DNA of 64,000 nucleotides from Rubripirellula sp. (lineage in GTDB: Bacteria; Planctomycetota; Planctomycetia; Pirellulales; Pirellulaceae). Location: positions 10,602 through 74,601 of the forward strand of contig JAAXIK010000310.1 in the NCBI GenBank assembly GCA_012270385.1, in the 5' to 3' direction. Shown in pieces: positions 27,832 to 37,127 of this stretch; within the stretch, counting starts at the first letter, position 1, and each line of letters begins with the position of its first letter. The notes below the pieces were generated by a model, which saw only the letters and a list, made by a program, of their open reading frames with translations, ran no database searches and was not told where the DNA came from. Position numbers and translations under genes: made by a program.

Positions 27832-29054
27832 TGGACGACAAAGAAACGGTCGGTGACTCAATCCAGTCCACGATTCAGCAGGAGTTTTACCGCAATTACT
27901 ATCAAGAAGGACTACTCGAAGATGTCTTGCCATTTTGGATGACTCACGGTGTGGATCATCAATATGGAGGTGTGCTCACGTGTCTGGATCAAACGGGCAA
28001 AGTGATTGACACCGATAAAGCAGTTTGGCAGCAGGGACGGTTCTGTTGGCTATTGGGAGAGCTATACAACACCTATCTGGATTATGATCCTGTTAAGAGG
28101 GAACAGTGGCTTTCTGTCGCCGAAGGGTGTGCAAAGTATTTGGATCAGTACTGCACTGATGACGAAGATGGTCGAATGTGGTTTCACCTCACGCGAGAAG
28201 GTCAACCCATAAGGAAGCGAAGGTATGCTTTCAGTGAAAGTTTTGCAGCAATAGCTTATGCCGAATTAGCGAAGGCCCGTGATGAGAGCACTTATGCTAA
28301 CAAGTCAATTGAGTTTTTTAGAAAATTTATTGAACGCTCTCGGCATCAAGATTTATCTTCGCAGAAGTTTACGAACACTCGACCAAGTCGTAGTATCGGC
28401 TACCCAATGATTACACTCATCACCGCACAGGAGATGCGGGACGCCATCCAATTCGATGAAGCAAATCACTGGATAGACGAAAGCATCGAACAGATCGTTC
28501 AATTTCACTTCAAGCCTGAGCATCGCTGCGTTGTGGAGACGGTCGCACTGGATGGCGAAATAATCGACCACTTTGATGGGCGAACGCTGAATCCGGGACA
28601 CGCGATTGAAGCATCTTGGTTCATCATGCAGGAGGGAATGTATCGGAAGGACCAGGGCTTGATGAATTTGGGCACGCAGATTCTGGATTGGATGTGGGCT
28701 CGTGGATGGGATCAGGAATTTGGTGGGATGCTTTACTTCACAGACCTGTTTGGGCATCCCGTGCAAGAGTATTGGCATGACATGAAATTTTGGTGGCCGC
28801 ATAACGAGGCAATTATCGCCACCCTGATGGCTTATGTGATTACCAAAGATGTCAAATACGCTTCATGGCATAAGCAAGTCCATGATTGGTCCTATCAGCA
28901 TTTCCCGGATCCCACGCATGGCGAGTGGTTTGGTTACCTAGATCGAACGGGTCGCGTAACCTCAACTGCCAAAGGTAACTATTGGAAGGGGCCGTTCCAT
29001 TTACCGAGAATGCAGCTGACTTGTTCCCAACTTTTGGCATCTGAGCAAGTGTGA
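27828..29054 (+). CDS. AGE-family N-acylglucosamine 2-epimerase
   Basis: An (alpha/alpha)6-barrel epimerase expected to interconvert N-acetylmannosamine and N-acetylglucosamine, or a related sugar, in the cytoplasm. Landmarks are WMTHGVDHQYGGVLTCLDQTG at the start, KAVWQQGRFCWLLGELYN, NPGHAIEASWFIMQEG with a candidate catalytic His, and YWHDMKFWWPHNEAIIA with further conserved His/Trp residues. It has 408 residues, normal for the family. It starts within the stop of the NanM-like gene (ATGA), so the two are translationally coupled. Substrate is inferred from that pairing. Confidence 0.88.
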   Translation: MMDDKETVGDSIQSTIQQEFYRNYYQEGLLEDVLPFWMTHGVDHQYGGVLTCLDQTGKVIDTDKAVWQQGRFCWLLGELYNTYLDYDPVKREQWLSVAEGCAKYLDQYCTDDEDGRMWFHLTREGQPIRKRRYAFSESFAAIAYAELAKARDESTYANKSIEFFRKFIERSRHQDLSSQKFTNTRPSRSIGYPMITLITAQEMRDAIQFDEANHWIDESIEQIVQFHFKPEHRCVVETVALDGEIIDHFDGRTLNPGHAIEASWFIMQEGMYRKDQGLMNLGTQILDWMWARGWDQEFGGMLYFTDLFGHPVQEYWHDMKFWWPHNEAIIATLMAYVITKDVKYASWHKQVHDWSYQHFPDPTHGEWFGYLDRTGRVTSTAKGNYWKGPFHLPRMQLTCSQLLASEQV

Positions 29055-29336
29055 ACCCACTCTAGTGAGGTCACAATCAAGTCATCGGTGATTTCTCAGC
29101 GACCGGTTTTCACTACTGTCGATGATCTTTGATCCACTCAAAATCAGGAAAATACCGGGAAAAAACCAACCAAATGCTGAAATGCTCAAACCCTATTTGC
29201 GCTTAAAACGTACTCAAATTTGCAATTTCTATACCGAATACCACAATTAGGTTCTCAGCCTGTTTACAATTTTGGTCGAAGCAATAGAGACAATCTGTCT
29301 ACAAATGACTCGAAATCCCTCTTGAGGTTTTACACA

Positions 29337-30659
29337 ATGCAAAATGATTCAAACCGTCGAAATTTTCTTAAGGGCTCGACGGCGGCTGCAGCTGGTGCTG
29401 CATTGACAAGCACGATCGCACGAACAGCTCATGCTGCAGGCAGTGACGAAATCAAGTTTGTTTTGATTGGATGCGGCGGCCGAGGACTCGGTGCTACCGA
29501 AAACATCATGAACACCAAAGGAAATGTAAAGCTTGTTGCTGCTGCAGATCCTTACACCGAAAAAGCTGCTAATAATCTTGCAAATCTCGGAAAAAAGAAT
29601 CGAGGTAAGTACGCAGAGAAGATCGATGTGCCTCAAGACCGCATCTTTGGTGGTTTGGATGGATACAAAAAAGCTATCGATGTGGATGCTGACCTAGTCG
29701 TGATAGCGACCCCACCTGGATTCAAGCCGCAGCAGTTCGAATATGCGGTGAATAAAGGCCGCCATATTTTCATGGAAAAGCCAGTCGCTTCGGACGCAAC
29801 CGGAGTTCGGCGAGTTCTCAACGCCGTTGAAGAATCTAAGAAGAAGGATTTGATGGTTGCCATCGGTTTGCAACGTCGTCACGAACCACGCTATGTAGAA
29901 ACCATCAAGAGAATTCATGATGGCGCAATTGGTGATGTTATCAATATGCGAGTCTACTGGAACGGGTCCGGTATCTGGTATCGAAACCGCAATGAAACGC
30001 AAACGGAGATGGGTTTCCAAGTTAACAACTGGTACCACTTCAATTGGTTGTGAGGAGATCATTTTAGAGAACAAAGCATTCACAAACACTATCTAGTGTT
30101 TTGGGTAAAAGGTGAGTATCCCGTTGAGTGTAATGGGATGGGAGGGCGTGAGTTACGAGAGGGTGGCGATGCTACAAAATCGCAAATCTTCGATCACACC
30201 TTCTGCGAGTATACTTTTGCTGACGGTACAAAGATGTACAGCCAAGGACGCCATGTTCGTGGTGTTTGGAACAAGGTCGGCGAATTTGTACATGGGTCCA
30301 AAGGTACATCTGATCCCGGAGCGGGTTGGATTGATGGGGCAAATCCTTGGAAGTTTGAAGGTGAACGGCCCAATGGACACCAGCAAGAGCAGCATGACAT
30401 GATCGAGTCATTGATGGCTGGGAAGATTTATAACGAAGGCGAATATGGTGCTAAATCAACCTTCACCGCTATTCTAGGTCGCGAAGCATGTTATAGCGGA
30501 AAGGTCATCAAATGGGATGATCTTCTCGCTAAAGGCACCGAGCTTGCCCCGGGAATTGATAATTACACACTTGATACTCCCCCTCCACCATCAGCGTTGC
30601 CGGGGGAAGACGGAAGTTACCCGTTTGCTGTTCCAGGTAAATATGATCCATTCGCTTAG
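29337..30659 (+). pseudogene. Tat-exported Gfo/Idh/MocA oxidoreductase interrupted by one in-frame TGA
   Basis: The ATG at 29337 follows a GAGG box and opens a Tat signal (NRRNFLKGSTAAAAGAAL). The Rossmann domain follows: VLIGCGGRGLGATENI, then the EKP motif (FMEKPVASD). The frame stops at TGA 30051-30053, codon 239, and continues open in the same frame to 30659. If read through, the product would be 440 residues, the normal length. From memory of the family, this codon is usually Cys or Ser in a W-L-C/S-G-D-H segment. The next 16 codons are also unusual: the expected H-N-L-D catalytic stretch reads HKHY, while both flanks look intact. This could be recent inactivation, a local sequence error, or, less likely, selenocysteine. 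Confidence 0.75.
30084..30101 (+). repeat. Perfect 18-base palindrome inside the damaged oxidoreductase segment
   Basis: AAACACTA TC TAGTGTTT is a perfect inverted repeat 30 bases after the in-frame TGA. It coincides with the codons where the expected H-N-L-D residues are lost. The loop has no G in its first positions and lies about 38 bases from the TGA, so it does not match a typical bacterial SECIS. Confidence 0.6.
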
Positions 30660-30686
30660 TGTGAATGGCCTAATTTAGGAATGACT

Positions 30687-30722
30687 ACCGTCACGGTTCG
30701 TTCGACCGTGACGGTTTTTTTT
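30687..30722. terminator. Strong rho-independent terminator between convergent genes
   Basis: ACCGTCACGG(T), a seven-base loop, then (A)CCGTGACGG and a run of eight T. The stem is 10 bp. It ends the plus-strand run that includes the oxidoreductase gene and lies just beyond the stop of the minus-strand RND transporter gene. Confidence 0.9.
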
Positions 30723-30740
30723 GCGCTGTATCAGACGACA

Positions 30741-33700
30741 CTACTTTCCCGAAATCCGTCGCCGCTGTTCCGGTTGCGTATCAGTAGGGAAATGCAAACG
30801 CAATTTTGGCAACGGATCTTGAGTGCCTGTAGGCATTTCCAATTGAGGAGAATTATCATACGGAACCGTTTCATTCTGCGGAGCAGGAAAGGCTTCTTCC
30901 GAAGAATCGGCAGTCAGGTTGCTGTGATCATGCGTTAGAGGATCATCTCCCTGATCGGGATTCGTCTTCTTTTTATGGTTGCATTTAAACCATCGACCAG
31001 CTGGCCCGGCAAGCAGTGCTGGAAGCAGAATCATATCACCCACCAGCGCGGTAGCGAGCATCACTAACATCAATGATCCGAATCGCTGCGTTGGTGTGAA
31101 GGTAGATAATGCGAAAACAAAAAGGCCTAATCCACCAACGATTGTGGTTTGTGTCATTGCAGGCCCGACACGTCGATAGGTTTCAATGACCGCATCAATA
31201 CGGCTCATCCCTCGGGCGAGGTTCGTGCGAAACCAAGCAAGAAAGTGAATCGTGTCATCAACAGCCACACCCATTGCAACCGATGCGGTCATCATCGTGC
31301 CGATATCAATCTCCATACCAAGATGGCACATCACTCCAAACACCATGATGACGGGAAAGACATTTGGAATCATTGCTACCATGCCCGCCATGAGTCCGTC
31401 TCTAAGATTCGCGGGACGCATCCATGTGGTAGGCAGAGTGCCTGGATTTAACAGGAGAATCATCACGCCGGCGATGAGAATGAAGGCTAGGCCGATGGAT
31501 TCGGTCAAGCTAGTTAGAAGGGTACGCTGAGCTTTGTAAACGACTGGCACAACTCCGGTATAAACTACTCCCAAACTACCGGCTTGTGAGTTTTTGTCTT
31601 CCTCTGGTTTCGATACGGTCATCTTGTATCGAGAGTCAGCTAGGATCGGCTCGGTGTCAATCAAACTCTTTGCATCCGCGAAATCTTCTTTCTTGAAGAC
31701 ATCACTGCCAAGCCATACGACAGAGTCATACCGTTCAACGAATTTTGCCCATTGGCCACTACTTATCAGTTCATTGCGTTTTTCTTTTGAGACATCCAGC
31801 CATGATGGCCTGGCAATCCTTTCACCGCTGATCAGTTCGCCAAGCGTGCTGAGGTACGCTGCTCGTGCATCAATCTCGTCCTCCTCGGTGAGTAGATCTG
31901 CTTTGTCCAGACCGGGAGGGGATTTGGCTCCGACGAGAAGTACGCGTGACTTTGGATTCACGCGACCGGCCCCACTCAGATCCTGAGCTGCTAGATCGGT
32001 TAAGAGAGCACGTCGAGTTTCATAAGCATGAAGTACGGGTTGAACTGCTTCACGAAGGGTGTAAATAAAGTTTCCGTAATCGACATCTGAAAGAGCCGCA
32101 ACACGTAAACTGATCCTCCACAATTCGGTTGGATTCGGGTCAGTGCCCTTTTCCATTTGCAGGTAATCAATCTGCTTCAGGTCCTCGAGCGATGCGGTGA
32201 GTTCACGATTGAATTTTGCGCGAACAGGACTGTAGCTATTCGAGGGAGCAGGTAGTGGTGGTAAAAAGGTGTTGGCGCTCATGGCTTGTCCCACCACGCC
32301 TCGACCAGGCTCACCGAGTGTATTACTCACAACCTTCCGAACTCGCTCTACCAGCTCTGCTCGTTCTAAGATTCGCAAGGAATCGACAGCGAGGGAATCA
32401 TTTTCCTCTGTGGAACCATTGGTGTTGCTGTATTGGCTGTCAGCCTGCATTGAAGCTGGGATACGGACGACCAATTCCATCGGAACCAGTTTCCCGAAAT
32501 TATCTTCTAGCCAACCATAGTCGTGAATGATCCGCGAATCGGAATCAAAAAGTTTAAGTAATTGAACGGAGGTCTTAATCTCCCGCAGTCCCCATGCTCC
32601 GAGAAAGAGAGCTAACAGGCAAACTGTGGTCACGGAAGCGTAATGACTCGTGATCCAACGACCCAAACCTGCCCACCAATCGGAGAGCTTCGATTCTTTG
32701 GCCAGTTCCGCGTTGGGTGAGACCTCTTCTTCTTTAAAGCCAGGAACAAACGTCTGCAGTGCTGCCGGTAAGTAAGAGAAAAGGACTCCGACGGTCATCA
32801 TGACTCCGATACCGGAGTACAAACCGAAATTACTGATGGGAGCTAGATTACTCGTAAATAACGAAACCAATCCGATAGCAGTAGTGGTTGAAGCTAGTGC
32901 ACAAGGTAACAGTGCGTGCCTAAAGGCTCGCCCTGTTGCTCCACGCTCTCCACGAGCTCGCACCTCATCCCGATAGTAATTGATGACGTGAATCGCACCG
33001 GAGAGACCAAGAACATAAACCAATGACGGCCTGCTCATCATAATCGCTTCAACACGACACGAAGTCCACCACACGATCCCCATGCTCAAGCCTGCTGAAC
33101 TGCCACCCACCACGAAAACCATCATGGTGATTTTGAGGCTACGGAAACAGATATAGGAGAGCACGATTCCCAGTAAGATGCTGTATCCAACGAGTCGAAC
33201 AAGGGTCACCGTGCCTTCTTCATCAATTGCCACATTGTCCACGGGAGGACCGCCCATACGCAGTGGCGTTGTCCCCGGAGCGATAATGGAATTACTTTTG
33301 TTAAAAGGCGGAGGTGCCATCGAGGGTGCACTTGGCGCGGCAATTCCTGATTCTTCTGCAAGCACCAGTAGGCGGCCCCTTGCTTGACCCAAACATCCCC
33401 GTCCCAAGGCGAACGGTAAATTATCATTGGCAAGATTGGTGAGGGTAACCATCACACAAGTCAATCGCGGTGGTGGTTCAACTTCGGCTGCATCGTAAAC
33501 GGAGTACCAAATTCGAGTTCGTTGCTCTAAGGATGCCTGTTTCAGGACTTCCAAGGATCCATCAAATTGCGACTGCAGTACTTCATCTACGACCCGTTGG
33601 GCGGTGAAATCAAAATCAGCGGGTAGTTGATTCTGACCACTTTCGGGGAGCATTGATCGGAATGCTTTGGGGCTCCAATCAAATTGTTCATCAATTGCCG

Positions 33701-34517
33701 GTGCAAACAGGCTTCCTGTCAATCTCTCCATCGCTAAACGCTTAGCAACTACGGCTCGTCGCGATTCGTCAGTGAGGTCCACTGGCCAAAGAGATCCGTC
33801 TTTTTGAGCCAGTTCTTCCACGACCATTTCGCCCGTTTGGACGGTTTGAAATAGTGGTGCACATAGCAGTGACAGATCATTGTAGAAAGGATTGGCAGCT
33901 CGCTCGGTTGCAGGTTCGCCGAAGGCGGTGACAAATTGACCTTCGAGTTGGAAGGTTCCCATCGATCTTTGGACACCACGCACCGCACCTGCTACCGCAT
34001 TCATGGCTCCTTCCCAGCGGGACAGTCGACCATCTGGAGTGATGTAGTGCCATTGGCCAGAAGCAGTACATAACCACTTCTCTCGCAATCCTCCCCAATT
34101 GAAGAATTCGTTGCCACTTCTTAGCAGCTGAAGTTCTTCCCCGAACTGGCGAGCACGCTTGTAGGGAATTGCCTCTTCCTCCGACATCCCTTGCCAAGGC
34201 TCATAGGTGGCGCTTTCGTGAATCAGTTTTTCTTGAAAAAGCTTCAGACGCTGATCGTTGGATGAACAACCTGGCCAGGTCGTCAGCACAAAGCTCTCAC
34301 CGGCGAAATGTTCGGCGAACCAGCTTAGTTCGGCCGTTTCTGGAAAATCACTAGGTAGCCAATCTTTGACATCGTTTTCTTTCTTTTCCAGACTAAGCCG
34401 AGCCGCTCGGAAGACCGAAGGCATGCAGAAAAAGAAAACGACGAGTATCAGAAGCGCATACGGAATCCCCAGAGGGCTGCGTCGCTCGAGGAGAGGATCT
34501 TGGTTCATAAGCGACAA
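30741..34517 (-). CDS. RND/MMPL-family membrane transporter
   Basis: A 1,258-residue protein with the RND/MMPL layout. One N-terminal membrane segment (YALLILVVFFFCMPSVF) is followed by a large extracytoplasmic domain, then a group of membrane helices (GYSILLGIVLSYICF, VYVLGLSGAIHVINYYRDE), then the same arrangement repeated, ending with GVAVDDTIHFLAWFRTN and LVMLATALVGDMILLPALLA. The duplicated GLSGAIHVINY / VAVDDTIHFLAWF elements are the sterol-sensing-like segments of this family. A soluble Pro/Asp-rich tail of about 90 residues follows. Related planctomycete and eukaryotic proteins export lipids or hopanoids; the substrate here is unknown. No periplasmic adaptor or outer-membrane channel is adjacent. 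Confidence 0.88.
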   Translation of the reverse strand: MSLMNQDPLLERRSPLGIPYALLILVVFFFCMPSVFRAARLSLEKKENDVKDWLPSDFPETAELSWFAEHFAGESFVLTTWPGCSSNDQRLKLFQEKLIHESATYEPWQGMSEEEAIPYKRARQFGEELQLLRSGNEFFNWGGLREKWLCTASGQWHYITPDGRLSRWEGAMNAVAGAVRGVQRSMGTFQLEGQFVTAFGEPATERAANPFYNDLSLLCAPLFQTVQTGEMVVEELAQKDGSLWPVDLTDESRRAVVAKRLAMERLTGSLFAPAIDEQFDWSPKAFRSMLPESGQNQLPADFDFTAQRVVDEVLQSQFDGSLEVLKQASLEQRTRIWYSVYDAAEVEPPPRLTCVMVTLTNLANDNLPFALGRGCLGQARGRLLVLAEESGIAAPSAPSMAPPPFNKSNSIIAPGTTPLRMGGPPVDNVAIDEEGTVTLVRLVGYSILLGIVLSYICFRSLKITMMVFVVGGSSAGLSMGIVWWTSCRVEAIMMSRPSLVYVLGLSGAIHVINYYRDEVRARGERGATGRAFRHALLPCALASTTTAIGLVSLFTSNLAPISNFGLYSGIGVMMTVGVLFSYLPAALQTFVPGFKEEEVSPNAELAKESKLSDWWAGLGRWITSHYASVTTVCLLALFLGAWGLREIKTSVQLLKLFDSDSRIIHDYGWLEDNFGKLVPMELVVRIPASMQADSQYSNTNGSTEENDSLAVDSLRILERAELVERVRKVVSNTLGEPGRGVVGQAMSANTFLPPLPAPSNSYSPVRAKFNRELTASLEDLKQIDYLQMEKGTDPNPTELWRISLRVAALSDVDYGNFIYTLREAVQPVLHAYETRRALLTDLAAQDLSGAGRVNPKSRVLLVGAKSPPGLDKADLLTEEDEIDARAAYLSTLGELISGERIARPSWLDVSKEKRNELISSGQWAKFVERYDSVVWLGSDVFKKEDFADAKSLIDTEPILADSRYKMTVSKPEEDKNSQAGSLGVVYTGVVPVVYKAQRTLLTSLTESIGLAFILIAGVMILLLNPGTLPTTWMRPANLRDGLMAGMVAMIPNVFPVIMVFGVMCHLGMEIDIGTMMTASVAMGVAVDDTIHFLAWFRTNLARGMSRIDAVIETYRRVGPAMTQTTIVGGLGLFVFALSTFTPTQRFGSLMLVMLATALVGDMILLPALLAGPAGRWFKCNHKKKTNPDQGDDPLTHDHSNLTADSSEEAFPAPQNETVPYDNSPQLEMPTGTQDPLPKLRLHFPTDTQPEQRRRISGK

Positions 34518-34877
34518 GTGGGGACCAAAAACACTGCGGACTTCACGTAAAGAGAACGGCTTTGCTCGTAAATTACCGATCTATGGCGCAGGGGTCTACT
34601 TCAATCCCGGCTTAACGTGTCCGCAGGACTGGTTTCCCGCATGAATGTAGTAATCACGGTCAGTTTGCGACCTACAATCGACTGTATTATCTCTTTCGAG
34701 GGGTGATCAGAGCCATTTTCGAATCATCTCTACTCGCGAAATCCACATCCTGATTGAGCTCGTGTCGGCGAGCTGAAGGAATGACTTCTCCGACCCGATT
34801 TTAGAGAAGACCAAGAATCCGTGACAACGGATTTTGATTATCAGTTCTCTAGCTATGGGATCTTGAAATCCAATTCC
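34518..34877. other. Intergenic interval with one hairpin
   Basis: No gene is supported. AATCCGT-GACA-ACGGATT (34816-34833) is a 7-bp hairpin 44 bases past the DUF1559 stop on the minus strand, a possible end-of-operon structure without a good T run. The upstream half must hold the RND gene promoter. Confidence 0.4.
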
Positions 34878-35744
34878 TCATTCAAGGTCCATCAGTTCGC
34901 CATCAGCACGGTTACCAAACTGCCTAAACAGAGTGGTATCAATATTGTCAGAGAGAAAACGAGTCGAGCCATCCGCAAAGGTAAACAGAGCACCTCCCGG
35001 GTGATAACTCCCAAATTTTCCTACAACCGTTGCGTCCTCCTCCTCATCATTTATTGACCAATAATCTCTCTGGTCAAAACCGCTCGTGTTTCGAAGAGTG
35101 GAGCGATCACCGACAACCCAACCAAGACTCTGACTGTTCTGTTTACATTCACCTAACAGGATAGTGTGAGCACTTCCGTCGAGGATGTCACTGTATCGCA
35201 CTTCACTATTGAGAAAGAGTAGACCGTTGTTATCTACATCAATTGGAGCTTCGGAGTCATGATGACAGCCAACGTAGTGATTCAGTCCGATTCTTTGTTC
35301 GCCTTCAACCCGAATCTGTTCACCCGGGTTGGATGGACAAAAAAGCGTGGGAATCACTAACGCACGAACTGGTGCATTCACTTCTGCAAAAGCACCAGCC
35401 TCAAGGTCAAACTGCTTGTAAGCGGATTGCTGTTCGATGTACGGCAGAATAGAAACAATCCAGCTCACCACTTTACCTTCGGGCTGATTCGTGATGGGGC
35501 CCTGCGGATTCAAGCTCCCTGCGGGCATGTGCTCCATGCTGAATTCATAATGATGAATGGCTAGACCCAATTGGGTTTGGTTATTCATGCAGGAGACTCG
35601 CCTCGCTGCTTCTCGGGCAGCTTGAACCGCTGGTAGTAATAGACCAACCAATATCCCGATGATGGCTATCACCACCAACAACTCCACAAGCGTGAATCCG
35701 CTTTTGCTATGGTGACGGCTTGGTCGGCTGGTAGTTTTGAGCAT
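34878..35744 (-). CDS. DUF1559 prepilin-type protein
   Basis: The N-terminus carries a type IV prepilin signal, SG|FTLVELLVVIAIIGILVGL, with E at +5 and a following AVQAAREAARRVSCMNNQ that is diagnostic of planctomycete DUF1559 proteins. The C-terminal third has the typical HPGGALFTFADGSTRFLSDNID segment. It is processed by prepilin peptidase and exposed at the cell surface or in a pseudopilus; the exact role is unknown. I chose ATG 35744 because GGAG is nine bases upstream; ATG 35750 is the alternative. It is last in the pseudopilin operon. Confidence 0.93.
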   Translation of the reverse strand: MLKTTSRPSRHHSKSGFTLVELLVVIAIIGILVGLLLPAVQAAREAARRVSCMNNQTQLGLAIHHYEFSMEHMPAGSLNPQGPITNQPEGKVVSWIVSILPYIEQQSAYKQFDLEAGAFAEVNAPVRALVIPTLFCPSNPGEQIRVEGEQRIGLNHYVGCHHDSEAPIDVDNNGLLFLNSEVRYSDILDGSAHTILLGECKQNSQSLGWVVGDRSTLRNTSGFDQRDYWSINDEEEDATVVGKFGSYHPGGALFTFADGSTRFLSDNIDTTLFRQFGNRADGELMDLE

Positions 35745-35782
35745 ATTCATTGACTCCGGTTTATGAATTGAGCAGACGATGT

Positions 35783-36208
35783 TCAATTGTCTTTGATTTG
35801 ATAAATATAGTGATGAGTTCGCTTTGTGACGGATGGATCAAATTGCTCCATTTCGGAGCCTTGAAGACCCAGTTGTGCAGTAATCGTGACCCCAATTTGC
35901 TGCGGGTTCGTCCCTCTCTCGATAGTGATTTTGACATGAGGGTTGAGTCGACTGAGGTCTTGAATCTCGGGCTCCCAAGTCTCACCTGAATATTCGACCG
36001 AGTTTGCAAGCTGTGTTGCAGACCTCAGGATCCCCGCATCGAGTAGGTACTCTGTTTGCCTCATTTGTTGCGAGTGTTTTGCAGCTCTCCGTGCACGAAG
36101 TGCCTCAGCTGTTGAGAGGCTGATGATCGATGTTGCTACACCGATGCATACGAGGACACAAATGACCAGGAACCCATTTCGATTCGATGACCGTGTTCTA
36201 TACGTCAT
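35783..36208 (-). CDS. Minor pilin/PilX-like membrane protein
   Basis: A 141-residue protein with a basic start and one hydrophobic helix (GFLVICVLVCIGVATSIISLS), followed by a helix and a small C-terminal domain (VKITIERG, GVTITAQLGLQG). The G|FLVIC start and its position between pseudopilin genes suggest a PilX/GspK-like minor pseudopilin, but the +5 Glu is missing. Its start overlaps the end of the upstream pseudopilin gene by 11 bases. Confidence 0.72.
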   Translation of the reverse strand: MTYRTRSSNRNGFLVICVLVCIGVATSIISLSTAEALRARRAAKHSQQMRQTEYLLDAGILRSATQLANSVEYSGETWEPEIQDLSRLNPHVKITIERGTNPQQIGVTITAQLGLQGSEMEQFDPSVTKRTHHYIYQIKDN

Positions 36209-36713
36209 TGTTTACCTCCGCGGCCTGATATTGAAGTAATCGCCCCAAAACTGCTTTGAACTCCCGTTTTGGAGCCGAATTCATGATCTGACCTGTGGTG
36301 TCGGATTGGATGGTGAGGCCGACCTGATTCAAATCACTCTGGATCACAAATTGGCAGTTGATGGCTCTCCTGAATTGATAGGTTTCTTTTCGGATTACCT
36401 TGCCATCAGATAACTGAGTTCTTTCAACGAAATCTTCCTCAGCTGCAAACCGAATGATGGTTTGATCGTTGTATGTCAGCTCCAGTCCTCCGTCTGATTT
36501 GACCTCAGCAGACTTGGCTCGATGAATATCACGGCGAAACTCACCGCTGAAACGGTCCAGTAAGCGATGTTCCAGCGAACGATCACGAGTGACGGAATGG
36601 TAACGCATTGCCTGATGAATCAGACCAACGGATAGAATCATCAGCGTGCTTCCAACGGTCATCGTGATCGATAGCTCGATTAGGGTGTAACCGGCATAGC
36701 GTTTACGGCTCAT
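36198..36713 (-). CDS. Pseudopilin with type IV prepilin signal
   Basis: The N-terminus AG|YTLIELSITMTVGSTLMILSVGL is a classical prepilin cleavage site with E at +5. The C-terminal domain is rich in beta strands (GGLELTYNDQTIIRFAAE). The ATG at 36713 overlaps the upstream stop (ATGA) and has a GAGAGGAAGA ribosome-binding site. Size and position are consistent with a GspJ/GspI-like minor pseudopilin; the exact class is uncertain. Confidence 0.82.
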   Translation of the reverse strand: MSRKRYAGYTLIELSITMTVGSTLMILSVGLIHQAMRYHSVTRDRSLEHRLLDRFSGEFRRDIHRAKSAEVKSDGGLELTYNDQTIIRFAAEEDFVERTQLSDGKVIRKETYQFRRAINCQFVIQSDLNQVGLTIQSDTTGQIMNSAPKREFKAVLGRLLQYQAAEVNNDV

Positions 36714-37114
36714 TGATCTTCCTCTCCCATCCAAGGTTCCATCCAACCAATTAGCTTGACTGGTGCTTTGGGTTGACTGGTGTTCCAGTCGAGTTGAAGA
36801 GCAATCGCAGTTTTGGTTTCATCACACCAAGAAGCCGTGATGGAAGCGTTCGGCGAAATGGATTTCACTAGTTGCGAGGGTTCTAGATTTTCCATCGCGG
36901 GTAGCCTGGCCTCAGGATTCAATCTGGTCAAATGGTCGATTTCCCAACTCAGTTCTTCGATAGCGATCTGTTGATGTCGTGAATCCTGCCATAGCCTTGT
37001 TGTTTTTACAGCAAGCATTGCAATCACGGAGATTGCGACAGCCAGCAATGAGCATGCGACTACAAGCTCCGTGCTTGCAAATGCCATTCGAGTATTCGTA
37101 GTTTTCTTATTCAT
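36710..37114 (-). CDS. Small pseudopilin with Ala at the cleavage site
   Basis: A 134-residue protein whose N-terminus, MA|FASTELVVACSLLAVAISVIAML, fits a prepilin signal with Ala instead of Gly at -1 and Glu at +5. The remaining 90 residues form a small domain (ASITASWCDETKTAIALQLDW). It shares a four-base overlap with the next pseudopilin gene and lies 13 bases after the GspF-like gene, so it is part of the operon. Confidence 0.78.
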   Translation of the reverse strand: MNKKTTNTRMAFASTELVVACSLLAVAISVIAMLAVKTTRLWQDSRHQQIAIEELSWEIDHLTRLNPEARLPAMENLEPSQLVKSISPNASITASWCDETKTAIALQLDWNTSQPKAPVKLIGWMEPWMGEEDQ

Positions 37115-37127
37115 GCTTCGGTCGTCC

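Noticed and set aside
30051-30101. Selenocysteine codon with SECIS hairpin
   Set aside because: A hairpin is present, but its loop lacks the usual G and is further from the TGA than normal; the nearer TTTT/AAAG hairpin is too weak. Kept only as a minor alternative.
34258-34644. Frame of 128 codons opposite the RND transporter start
   Set aside because: Lies almost wholly antisense to the transporter coding region and its promoter, with no recognisable product.
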